A program made the translations under genes and the position numbers. Below are positions 34,047 through 41,723 of a DNA stretch of 41,723 nt, one piece after another; positions within the stretch are counted from its first letter, which is position 1, and the number at the start of each line of letters is the position of its first letter. The notes below the pieces were generated by a model. It did no database searches, was not told the origin of the DNA, and saw only the letters and a list, made by a program, of their open reading frames with translations. Source of the stretch: an uncultured Clostridia bacterium (GTDB lineage Bacteria; Bacillota; Clostridia; Oscillospirales; Ruminococcaceae); assembly GCA_947628385.1 (NCBI GenBank), contig CANQZS010000001.1, positions 1 to 41,723 of the forward strand, read 5' to 3'.

Positions 34047-34637
34047 ATGAAGAAGGTAATGGCTGTTATATCAGGGTTAATGATTATGTTATCAGCGACA
34101 GCAAACGCCGCAGAGTTTGAAACATGGTATGCCGGCGCGGAGTCGGGGTTAAATTTGCGCTCCGAGCCGAACGCTGACAGTGCTGTTATAACGGTATACC
34201 CGCATGGCACGGAATTATCCGTTATTGGTACAGACGGCGGTAAATGGTGGCAAGTATGGGACGGAATAAATCAAGGTTGGGTTAGCAGTGAATACATGGT
34301 AGACAGTGCGGATAAGTACGCAGAGCCGCAGCCGCAAATAGGTGAATATTTGGGTGTGTTCCGTGTAACAGGCTATACGCCCGACCCGGCAGAAAACGGC
34401 GGTGGTACAGTTGACTGTTTCGGTGTTCCGCTCGAATTGGAAATCGGTGACATTGTGGCGGTAGACGCAAGCGTTATACCCTTAAATACATGGCTATACA
34501 TAGAGGGTGTAGGCTACAGGAAAACTCACGACACAGGAGTTTACGGAAGGGTTATAGACGTATTAACCGCAAGTAATTATGAGTCGGACATGATAACTGC
34601 TGACCGTAACGTGTATATCGTTGAGGGGGTGGAATAA
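34047..34637 (+). CDS. Secreted SH3b + 3D-domain protein
   Basis: Signal peptide; SH3b 'GLNLRSEPNADSAVITVYPHGTELSVIG...WWQVWDGINQGWVSSEYM'; 3D domain 'FRVTGYTPDPAENGGGTVDCFGVPLELEIGDIVAVDASVIPLNTWLYIEGVG...DTGVYGRVIDVL'. Confidence 0.85.
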   Translation: MKKVMAVISGLMIMLSATANAAEFETWYAGAESGLNLRSEPNADSAVITVYPHGTELSVIGTDGGKWWQVWDGINQGWVSSEYMVDSADKYAEPQPQIGEYLGVFRVTGYTPDPAENGGGTVDCFGVPLELEIGDIVAVDASVIPLNTWLYIEGVGYRKTHDTGVYGRVIDVLTASNYESDMITADRNVYIVEGVE

Positions 34638-34816
34638 TGAGCAGCGAAGTAGAATTTTTTTGTCGAGTCCCGACGTATGGTAAAACCAAAATATACATTT
34701 CAAACAGTAATGACAAAGGCTGTTTGTTAATCGGAGTAGGTGGGAAACAGTACAGAGTACCGGCTAAAAATTTATTGTGGTCGGTAAAGAAATGTATGGG
34801 TATAGAGGACGAATAG
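34637..34816 (+). CDS. Small hypothetical protein (59 aa)
   Basis: ATG overlaps upstream stop (TAATG); MSSEVEFFCRVPTYGKTKIYISNSNDKGCLLIGVGGKQYRVPAKNLLWSVKKCMGIEDE; below the ORF-track length cutoff. Confidence 0.5.
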   Translation: MSSEVEFFCRVPTYGKTKIYISNSNDKGCLLIGVGGKQYRVPAKNLLWSVKKCMGIEDE

Positions 34817-34829
34817 AGGGGTGATAGAG

Positions 34830-35069
34830 ATGTATTTGACATCAAAACTGGTGATGTATGTTATATACATGATAATCGCTGTTATAACGGTTTCTGCACT
34901 GGCTCGGTCATGGTTCACGCGAACCCAAAGAACCGGAGGAAGGAAGACACAAAGGTCTGCTATGATAAGCTATATCGTTATCTTTACTGTCAGTGCATTG
35001 CTTATGACTTGGTATAACTTTGCATGGCTGATTGTAGAACTTTTGGAACAGATAAGTAAAATAGGATAG
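34830..35069 (+). CDS. Small membrane protein
   Basis: MYLTSKLVMYVIYMIIAVITVSALA... two TM segments; RBS GAGGGGTGATAGAG. Confidence 0.55.
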   Translation: MYLTSKLVMYVIYMIIAVITVSALARSWFTRTQRTGGRKTQRSAMISYIVIFTVSALLMTWYNFAWLIVELLEQISKIG

Positions 35070-35096
35070 CATATATATCAAAGGGAGTAATTGGCG

Positions 35097-35582
35097 ATGT
35101 GGCGTAAGGAAATAACGAAAAAGCTGTCGGAGCTGTTGGAAAGGCATCTCAACCCGAGCAACGATAGCCGCATATATACGGCAAAAGAGGTTACATTCGA
35201 CTATTCATCGGTCGATAGAGTCAGAGTTGACTATATGCAATTCAAGCCGCCGAATACAACGATAAGCGGTTTAGAACGGGGCGATTTCTTCTGTTACGAA
35301 GTTAAATCATCGGCAGAGGACTTTCACTCAAAGCACGGTCATAACTTTATCGGTGACTATAACTACTACGTTATGCCAGAAGCTGTATACCTCGCTGTAA
35401 AGAAAGAAATCCCGTTTGGAACAGGTGTATATGTCGCGGATAATGCTTTTACTCATTTGGAATGCGTACAAGCCGCGAGAAGGAAGAACCGAAATCGCTC
35501 AAACCTCGAACTGCTGTTCATGATGTACCGTTCAGCATTAAGAGATTTATATAAATTCAAAGGAAGTGATAAACGTGACTGA
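35097..35582 (+). CDS. MmcB-like PD-(D/E)XK nuclease family protein
   Basis: 'DRVRVDYMQFKPPN...GDFFCYEVKSSAEDF' (D...ExK core), 'YYVMPEAVYLAVKKEIPFGTGVYVAD'. Confidence 0.65.
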   Translation: MWRKEITKKLSELLERHLNPSNDSRIYTAKEVTFDYSSVDRVRVDYMQFKPPNTTISGLERGDFFCYEVKSSAEDFHSKHGHNFIGDYNYYVMPEAVYLAVKKEIPFGTGVYVADNAFTHLECVQAARRKNRNRSNLELLFMMYRSALRDLYKFKGSDKRD

Positions 35583-35970
35583 AGTAGAGAAGCTGAAAGT
35601 CATTGACAAGTTTATGCAAGGGTATTTACCGATACAGGACGATATTATCACACTGTTAAAGACAATGCCCGACAGTGATTTGGCAAGAGAGAGGATAATT
35701 TCAAAGCTGAACCCTATTGCTACACCGTTGTTTGAGATGTACGAAAAGCCGCTGAACGACATTGTAAGCGTGTATACGGACGAATCAGTACCGTTTCTGA
35801 TAATGATACTCGAAAAGATTATCAAGGAGCTTAAAAGAACGTCAAATTATTCGCCTTTAATGCTTGACTTTCTTGAAAAGAACACTGAAATGACGGCGTA
35901 TATGTGGTCTGTACCGTATTTGGAAGTTGCAAAGGCAGATACAGAAGAACAACAGGGCGATAACCGGTAA
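35575..35970 (+). CDS. Hypothetical protein
   Basis: Overlaps preceding stop; RBS AAAGGAAGTGATAAAC before GTG. Confidence 0.6.
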   Translation: MTEVEKLKVIDKFMQGYLPIQDDIITLLKTMPDSDLARERIISKLNPIATPLFEMYEKPLNDIVSVYTDESVPFLIMILEKIIKELKRTSNYSPLMLDFLEKNTEMTAYMWSVPYLEVAKADTEEQQGDNR

Positions 35971-35982
35971 GGAGTGTGACTT

Positions 35983-37614
35983 ATGAACAGAGCGCAGATA
36001 AACTTGACGGATGAAATCACTGTTGACGGCTTCTGCGGCGGCGGTGGATGGTCTACGGGGTTTGAACTGGCGATAGGCAGACCGGTTGATATAGGTATTA
36101 ACCATGACGCGGATGCCATTGCCATGCACAAACGCAACCATCCGTATACCAAGCACTATAACGAAAACATCTACGAAGTTGACCCGTACGAAGCGGTGTC
36201 AGGACGAAATGTGGGTTGGGCGCATTTTTCACCGGATTGCACACACTTCTCTCGTGCAAAGGGTGGTACGCCGGTTAAAAAGTCTATCCGTAGCTTGGCA
36301 TGGGTAGTTACAAAATGGGCGGGAACCGTTCATCCACGGATAATCTCTATGGAGAACGTACCGGAGTTCATGACTTGGGGACCGCTCTGTGCAAGACGAA
36401 CCAAAGACGGGCGCATATACAAGGTTGACGGCACTATTGCTGAAAAGGGCGAGTATGTACCGTATGCCGAGCAGCAGCTCGTACCGGATAAACGTAAAAC
36501 CGGTCAGACGTTTAAGCGGTTTATATCCGTTATGAAATCGTATGGTTATGACTGCAAGTGGAAGATACTGACCGCCGCCGATTACGGTGCGCCTACTATA
36601 CGAAAACGGTTATTTATCCTGTTCCGTAACGATGGACAGCCTATACGTTTCCCGATACCTACACACGGTGACCCGAACAGTAAAGCTGTTAAAACCGGTA
36701 AACTAAAGCCGTGGCATACGGCGGCAGAATGTATTGACTGGTCTGTCCCCTGCCCTTCTATCTTTGAGAGAAAGAAGCCTTTGGCAGAGAATACGCTGAA
36801 ACGTATCGCAAAGGGCATACAGAAATTTGTTGTCGATAACCCCGACCCGTTCCTTTTGGAAACGGACGATTCCGGTATCGTTGCCCCGACTATAATGTGC
36901 AATAACACAAATAACGTCGGCGCGGATATAGATACGCCTTTGCCGACTATCACTACGGGCAACAGGAATTATCTTGTATCGCCCATGCTAATTCAGTATC
37001 ACGGCGAACAATCGGAACGTGAAACACGCGGGCAAGTCCTTAACCAGCCTCTGCAAACGGTCGATACGGCGAATAGGTATGGTTTGGTTACGGCGTTCAT
37101 TTCAAAGTATTTCAGCGGTGGATATGCCGGCTCCGGTGCTTCGATGAAAAAGCCTATGCCGACCGTAACAGCGATAGACCATAATTCTGTCGTGTCCGTA
37201 CATATTTCACCTGAGGCAGAAAAAAGTGACAAGCACTGTGCGGACGTACAGGCGTTCTTGATTAAGTATAATCACACAGGTACAGCGAAAAACGTCGATA
37301 AGCCGTTAGATACGATAACAACCAAAGACCGATTTGGGATTGTAACGGTAAAGAGCGAGGAATACAGGATAGTCGATATAGGTATGAGGATGCTCACGCC
37401 GAGGGAGCTATATAACGCGCAGGGATTTCCGGCAGATTATGAGATAGAGACGGATTGTGACGGCAAGGCATACCCGAAGACAAAGCAGATAGCACGATGC
37501 GGTAACAGTGTTCCTCCCCCGTTTGCAACAGCGATAGTACGGGCAAACGCGCCGGAATGGTGTGGGGTTAAGATAGAAACAATGCAGGAATTGAACCGTA
37601 TGATAGCGGTATAA
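35983..37614 (+). CDS. DNA (cytosine-5) methyltransferase
   Basis: Motif I 'VDGFCGGGGWSTGFELA'; motif IV 'HFSPDCTHFSRAKGGTP'; motif VI 'SMENVPEF'; motif X 'QIARCGNSVPPPFATAIVRAN'. Confidence 0.92.
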   Translation: MNRAQINLTDEITVDGFCGGGGWSTGFELAIGRPVDIGINHDADAIAMHKRNHPYTKHYNENIYEVDPYEAVSGRNVGWAHFSPDCTHFSRAKGGTPVKKSIRSLAWVVTKWAGTVHPRIISMENVPEFMTWGPLCARRTKDGRIYKVDGTIAEKGEYVPYAEQQLVPDKRKTGQTFKRFISVMKSYGYDCKWKILTAADYGAPTIRKRLFILFRNDGQPIRFPIPTHGDPNSKAVKTGKLKPWHTAAECIDWSVPCPSIFERKKPLAENTLKRIAKGIQKFVVDNPDPFLLETDDSGIVAPTIMCNNTNNVGADIDTPLPTITTGNRNYLVSPMLIQYHGEQSERETRGQVLNQPLQTVDTANRYGLVTAFISKYFSGGYAGSGASMKKPMPTVTAIDHNSVVSVHISPEAEKSDKHCADVQAFLIKYNHTGTAKNVDKPLDTITTKDRFGIVTVKSEEYRIVDIGMRMLTPRELYNAQGFPADYEIETDCDGKAYPKTKQIARCGNSVPPPFATAIVRANAPEWCGVKIETMQELNRMIAV

Positions 37615-37632
37615 AAAAAGGAGTGATAAAAA

Positions 37633-38070
37633 ATGATGTATCAGATATTAGCTTGGACATTGTCTATATGTGTTTTAATAATTTTTATAACCGTTATGTT
37701 AAATGGAAGGGATATAATAAATCCAACACTGGCTACTACAATAGTAGTAACAGCAAGTGTTATAATGTTGGGAACTTTTGGAGTTGTTGTATGGAAAGAT
37801 TTTCAAGTAACTAAACTTGAAGACTATGAGACAGTTGTAATTATAAAGCCGACTGTGACTACTCAACCATTATATACAGGCGACGAAGTATATATCTATG
37901 GATATAAAGAAGACGGCTCGTTATATGAAGGCAGCGGTGAAACAGAATATACGGTATATGATACAGAAGATAATGATACGTATGTGAAAATAAAATGTAT
38001 CACAGACGACGCCAAAGATTTGATGAAGATGAGCCGTGAGTGCGATATTGAAATAAAGAAGGTGGAATAA
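37633..38070 (+). CDS. Membrane protein with 'IYGYKEDGSLYEGSGE' domain (paralog 2)
   Basis: PTVTTQPLYTGDEVYIYGYKEDGSLYEGSGETEYTVYDTEDNDTYVKIKCITDDAKDLMKMSRECDIEIKKVE. Confidence 0.75.
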   Translation: MMYQILAWTLSICVLIIFITVMLNGRDIINPTLATTIVVTASVIMLGTFGVVVWKDFQVTKLEDYETVVIIKPTVTTQPLYTGDEVYIYGYKEDGSLYEGSGETEYTVYDTEDNDTYVKIKCITDDAKDLMKMSRECDIEIKKVE

Positions 38071-38071
38071 A

Positions 38072-38542
38072 ATGGTAGAATTAGGAACAATAGATTCCAT
38101 AGTAGGGATTTTAATTGCAATTACAGTGTTTGTATTTGGAGTTATGACTTTTCTAATGTTATCTGGCAGAATAAACCCTGTAACAGTATTGGTAACAGCG
38201 ATAATATTAGGAATTATTGTTACACTGTCTTTTGTAATGCAAAAAGTATTACATAATGAATATACATCTTCTCAAACAAGTGACAATGAAATAGTAATGT
38301 CAGTAACGCCAACGATGACATCTTTGCCGTTGGAAAAGGGAGATACCGTAAAAATATATGGGTACACCGAAGACGGTACAATCTTTAAGGACAATATTGA
38401 TAAGGAATATACAATATATTCTGTGGAAGATAGGTATTCTATATCTCCGGTAAACGTGCGCTGTACTACATCTGATGCTAAAGAATTAAGAGAAATTCTT
38501 TCAAAGAGTAAAGATATTGAGGTTGTAAAGGTATCACCGTAA
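38072..38542 (+). CDS. Membrane protein with related domain (paralog 3)
   Basis: PTMTSLPLEKGDTVKIYGYTEDGTIFKDNIDKEYTIYSVEDRYSISPVNVRCTTSDAKELREILSKSKDIEVVKVS. Confidence 0.72.
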   Translation: MVELGTIDSIVGILIAITVFVFGVMTFLMLSGRINPVTVLVTAIILGIIVTLSFVMQKVLHNEYTSSQTSDNEIVMSVTPTMTSLPLEKGDTVKIYGYTEDGTIFKDNIDKEYTIYSVEDRYSISPVNVRCTTSDAKELREILSKSKDIEVVKVSP

Positions 38543-38572
38543 TAAACATAAAGAAAGGTTGGACATTGGAAA

Positions 38573-39214
38573 ATGAGCATATTACTGATATTACTCTTTA
38601 TTGTATCATTAACTGTTTTTATAGAAGGAGTCCAGATAATAAGATTGACTTCTGACTGTCTCCTTTCAATACCGGCTGTTATAATACCGTCAGACTTAAA
38701 GCAAGGAGATACAATAAATATATACGGGTTACAAAAGGATGGCACTTCTGATACTCCCCATATAAATAAGCTATATGCCGGATATGTCGTATATAAAGTG
38801 GGAAACGGTTGTGTGACTATTTGTTGTAATAGGGTTGAGAGCAAGAGTATATCAAAGTTTATACATGAATATCCGTACATTGAAATAACAAAGGCATACG
38901 GGCATTTGTTAAATGATGATTTCCTCGTAAATGTCTCATATCCTATGACGGCATCCTTACCTATCAAAATAGGCGATTGTATATACTTATTTGGGTATAA
39001 GGAAGACGGTTCTGTATATGAAGGCAGTGGGAGAAAATACATAGTACAACATGTAGATGATGAATGTATGCCTATGCAGATAAGCATACGTTGTGCGTTT
39101 TCGGATGCGAAAAGACTATCGAAAATGATACGTGAATGTGAAGATGTTAAGGTAGTACGAGTTGAACGGGAATATGCCCAACAGAGGTACAAAAGAGAAA
39201 AAAAGTTATTGTGA
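38573..39214 (+). CDS. Membrane protein with two copies of the domain (paralog 4)
   Basis: LKQGDTINIYGLQKDGT...VTICCNRVESKSISKF and LPIKIGDCIYLFGYKEDGSVYEGSGRKYIVQHV...ISIRCAFSDAKRLSKMIRECEDVKVVRVE. Confidence 0.72.
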   Translation: MSILLILLFIVSLTVFIEGVQIIRLTSDCLLSIPAVIIPSDLKQGDTINIYGLQKDGTSDTPHINKLYAGYVVYKVGNGCVTICCNRVESKSISKFIHEYPYIEITKAYGHLLNDDFLVNVSYPMTASLPIKIGDCIYLFGYKEDGSVYEGSGRKYIVQHVDDECMPMQISIRCAFSDAKRLSKMIRECEDVKVVRVEREYAQQRYKREKKLL

Positions 39215-39236
39215 TATAAAAAGGGGTGTAAAAGAA

Positions 39237-39860
39237 ATGCAGTTATTCGACGCGGAAATCACAGAAATTCGCAGTAAGAAAATAACGATACCTGCGGAAT
39301 CACGAGAAGATGCGGGTAGTATTGCTCATGATATGTACCTAAACTCACAGATTGAACTGTCAAAAGGGGATTTTAACAGTTATGGGGTTTCAATATCGCC
39401 CAGAAATATAACCTTGTCTAAAATTGTCAACGGATATATAAGGTTCAATAATAATTCGGATGAATGGGTAAATTGTTCTGTAAACCTTGAAACAAAAGAG
39501 GTTTTCGGCTTTAATGCACCTGACAAGCTGAACGGATATACATTCACATTATGGCTATATGACGCTTTCTTTGACGTATGGGGCGAGGATATGGTAGAAT
39601 CCGGAGATTTTTGGACAAAGCTTAATGTTATCGAAAAGAAAAAGGAAACAAAGAAAGCAGAGCAAAGTAATAACGACAGTCCATCTCACGGTCATTGGTG
39701 TATAACAAGACCGGGATATTATGACTGTTCCGTATGCGGCAAATATTATAAAAACGGCTGCGTGACCTTAAAAGAAGCGGCAAAAAACCTTCAATCTCGT
39801 AAATACATATATTCATATTGCCCGTTTTGCGGCTCTGTAATGGACGAGGACGTGATATAA
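39237..39860 (+). CDS. DpnD/PcfM-like N-terminus with C-terminal zinc ribbon
   Basis: MQLFDAEITEIRSKKITIPAESREDAGSIAHDMYLNSQIELSKGDF (DpnD-PcfM-like); CSVCGKYY...YCPFCGSVMDE. Confidence 0.65.
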   Translation: MQLFDAEITEIRSKKITIPAESREDAGSIAHDMYLNSQIELSKGDFNSYGVSISPRNITLSKIVNGYIRFNNNSDEWVNCSVNLETKEVFGFNAPDKLNGYTFTLWLYDAFFDVWGEDMVESGDFWTKLNVIEKKKETKKAEQSNNDSPSHGHWCITRPGYYDCSVCGKYYKNGCVTLKEAAKNLQSRKYIYSYCPFCGSVMDEDVI

Positions 39861-39861
39861 G

Positions 39862-40143
39862 ATGTTGACAAACATAATAAATGCGATAAGCATAATCATA
39901 TCAATAGGCGGTATTGTCTTTTTCCTCTGGTTTGCTTATAAACTCATATCAAGCTTTTATGAAGTCTTTATAAAAGAAGATTGGAGTAACGACGAGGACA
40001 ATACAACACAAGTAAACAAGGCTCAACCCCCGCGTTTCAAAAAATATCAATATTGCCCCTATTGCGGGGAGAACTTTGAGACGGGTAAAACATACAAGAA
40101 ATGCCCGTATTGCAAGGAGTCTTTAGTAAGGAAGGTTGAGTGA
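39862..40143 (+). CDS. Membrane protein with C-terminal zinc ribbon
   Basis: TM IINAISIIISIGGIVFFLWFAYKLI; YCPYCGENFETGKTYKKCPYCKESL. Confidence 0.65.
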   Translation: MLTNIINAISIIISIGGIVFFLWFAYKLISSFYEVFIKEDWSNDEDNTTQVNKAQPPRFKKYQYCPYCGENFETGKTYKKCPYCKESLVRKVE

Positions 40144-40258
40144 GTATGAAAAGAAAGAGCAGAACGCCCTTACGTGAGCGTGTAAAACTGCTTATACACG
40201 GTCCGTAGGGATAGATAACATATCTGCATAAACAAAATTGATGAAAGGGTGAAAAACA

Positions 40259-41182
40259 ATGGGAATAGTTTTAATACTGCTTGTTGTCTTGTTGGCTGTC
40301 ATAGTTATAGCGAACATTAAGATTGTCCCGCAAGCGCATACGTACATAATCGAGAGGTTTGGCGGCTATTACGCCACATGGAACGTAGGACTGCATATAA
40401 AGGTTCCGTTCATTGACCGGATAGCAAAGAAGGTAAACATGAAAGAGCATGTAGCGGACTTTCCGCCGCAGCCTGTTATCACAAAGGATAACGTAACGAT
40501 GCAGATAGATACGGTCATATATTATCAGATAACAGACCCGAAACTGTTTGCATACGGTGTTGAACGCCCGATGATGGCTATAGAGAACCTCACAGCTACA
40601 ACGCTCCGTAATATAATCGGCGACTTGGAGCTTGACGAAACACTTACCTCGCGTGATATGGTAAACACGAAAATGCGCTCGATACTCGACGAGGCTACCG
40701 ACCCGTGGGGCATAAAGATAAACCGTGTTGAGCTTAAAAACATAATGCCTCCTGCCGAGATACAGGATGCGATGGAACGTCAGATGAAAGCCGAGCGCGA
40801 AAGACGTGAGAGCATTTTAAGAGCCGAGGGCGAGAAAAAGAGTGCAATACTCCGCGCTGAAGGTGAAAAGGAAAGCGCAATACTTCGCGCCGAGGCAAAG
40901 AAACAGACGGCGATAAAAGAGGCTGAAGGACAGGCAGAGGCTATTATCGCAGTACAGACCGCAATAGCGGACGGTATCAGGAAAATCGACGAAGCAAAGC
41001 CGAGTAAGGAATATCTTACGCTTAAATCGCTCGAAAGCTTTGAAAAGGCGGCGGACGGTAAGGCTACAAAGATAATCATTCCGTCTGAAATACAGGGCAT
41101 TGCCGGTCTGACATCTTCAATCACCGAGATTGCCCGGGGCGATACGAATAAACCGACGTCGGGGAAAAAGAAAGAAGGTTAA
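40259..41182 (+). CDS. SPFH/stomatin-prohibitin family protein (QmcA-like)
   Basis: TM + 'IVPQAHTYIIERFGGYYATWNVGLHIKVPFID...QIDTVIYYQITDPKLFAYGVE', C-terminal repeats ILRAEGEKKSAILRAEGEKESAILRAEAKKQ. Confidence 0.92.
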   Translation: MGIVLILLVVLLAVIVIANIKIVPQAHTYIIERFGGYYATWNVGLHIKVPFIDRIAKKVNMKEHVADFPPQPVITKDNVTMQIDTVIYYQITDPKLFAYGVERPMMAIENLTATTLRNIIGDLELDETLTSRDMVNTKMRSILDEATDPWGIKINRVELKNIMPPAEIQDAMERQMKAERERRESILRAEGEKKSAILRAEGEKESAILRAEAKKQTAIKEAEGQAEAIIAVQTAIADGIRKIDEAKPSKEYLTLKSLESFEKAADGKATKIIIPSEIQGIAGLTSSITEIARGDTNKPTSGKKKEG

Positions 41183-41186
41183 GGCG

Positions 41187-41723
41187 ATGAAGCGGATAAT
41201 CAGTTTTATCATGGCAGGAATTACAGCTATGGCTATGCTTGGCTCTTGCGGATATTCGCCCGTAAAATCCAATCAGACCAACCCTGATACGGAAATAAGA
41301 GGGATAGTAACGGCGTTTGTGGATGCGGAATTGCAATCTGACTATGATACGGCGAGACAGTATATCACGAGCGATGAATTGCTCGATATGACGGTTCTGT
41401 ATAATAACGTAAGCGGTTATGCACAGTTGATTTATGACGGCGTATCGGATGAAGATAAGAATATGCTGCTTAGTGCTATGGCAGATATGACACGTCCGCA
41501 GGTTACATATCAGGTCATAAGCTCCATGTTCGATATTGACAAGGCTACAGTCAAGCTCGTCGCGGCTATGCCCGATGTCACTTCCGTTGCAAAAGAGATG
41601 TCCGATAATGAAAAGTTTGAGATAATGAGTGAAGCGTTTGGATTTGACGTTTCCAATTCGGACACATTCTTTGAAGCGTATGCCGACAGACTTGATATGT
41701 CGGTTGGTGAGTTGAGCGAGATA
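41187..41723 (+). CDS. Putative lipoprotein, truncated at window end
   Basis: MKRIISFIMAGITAMAMLGSCGYSPVKSNQTNPDTEIRGIV...; lipobox MLGSC; open to window end. Confidence 0.75.
   Translation, partial: MKRIISFIMAGITAMAMLGSCGYSPVKSNQTNPDTEIRGIVTAFVDAELQSDYDTARQYITSDELLDMTVLYNNVSGYAQLIYDGVSDEDKNMLLSAMADMTRPQVTYQVISSMFDIDKATVKLVAAMPDVTSVAKEMSDNEKFEIMSEAFGFDVSNSDTFFEAYADRLDMSVGELSEI

Noticed and set aside
38272-39192. 306-aa minus-strand ORF opposite paralogs 3 and 4
   Set aside because: Antisense to two well-supported plus-strand genes with clear domain conservation; composition (Ser/Tyr/Ile/Thr-rich) typical of shadow ORFs; no supporting RBS/operon context.
40146-40208. 20-aa ORF MKRKSRTPLRERVKLLIHGP between zinc-ribbon and SPFH genes
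   Set aside because: Too short to support without expression or conservation data; could be a real small protein but not reported as CDS.
40805-40905. Tandem ~30-nt DNA repeat
   Set aside because: Encodes the ILRAEGEKKSA heptad-like repeats of the SPFH coiled-coil, an ordinary feature of this family.
1-41723. CRISPR arrays, tRNA or rRNA genes, retron or DGR signatures
   Set aside because: No regularly spaced direct repeats, no tRNA/rRNA-like sequence and no reverse transcriptase motif seen; the dispersed repeats are not arrayed with uniform spacers.

Overview
This 41.7-kb window looks like part of a large conjugative, plasmid-like or ICE-like element from a low-to-mid GC Firmicute (probably Clostridia). 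That assignment is inferred from gene content; no database search was possible.

Layout: from about 1 to 29.5 kb almost every gene is on the minus strand, and from about 30 kb to the end almost every gene is on the plus strand. The divergent non-coding hub lies at 29.5-30.03 kb. A second gene-free block lies at about 14.0-15.0 kb.

Minus arm: a catalytically intact-looking TnpB (partial), an SLH-domain protein, a PD-(D/E)XK transposase-like (Rpn) protein, an adenine/cytosine-N MTase, a bifunctional PBP1A-like enzyme, a TnpB-derived protein with a degraded RuvC site (TldR-like), viroplasmin-RNase H, VirD4, a CHAP cell-wall hydrolase, VirB6/TrbL, two VirB2/TrbC-like proteins, ParM/ParR, a CHC2 primase and a Rad52/Erf-like annealing protein.

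Plus arm: DUF5131, a DnaN-like clamp, a PAPS-reductase-like PP-loop protein, an SH3b-3D protein, an MmcB-like nuclease, a C5 MTase, an expanded family of small membrane proteins sharing one roughly 75-aa domain, a DpnD/PcfM-like zinc-ribbon protein and an SPFH protein.

Most interesting signals: (1) the nuclease-dead TnpB homologue at 12153-13163; (2) a recurrent promoter + GATATGAAG + intrinsic-terminator leader upstream of five minus-strand genes; (3) a dispersed two-hairpin intergenic repeat with a compensatory base change in its stem, always in the same orientation relative to the genes; (4) two large structured non-coding regions that share an inverted block of about 40 bp; (5) the paralogous 'IYGYKEDGSLYEGSGE' domain family.
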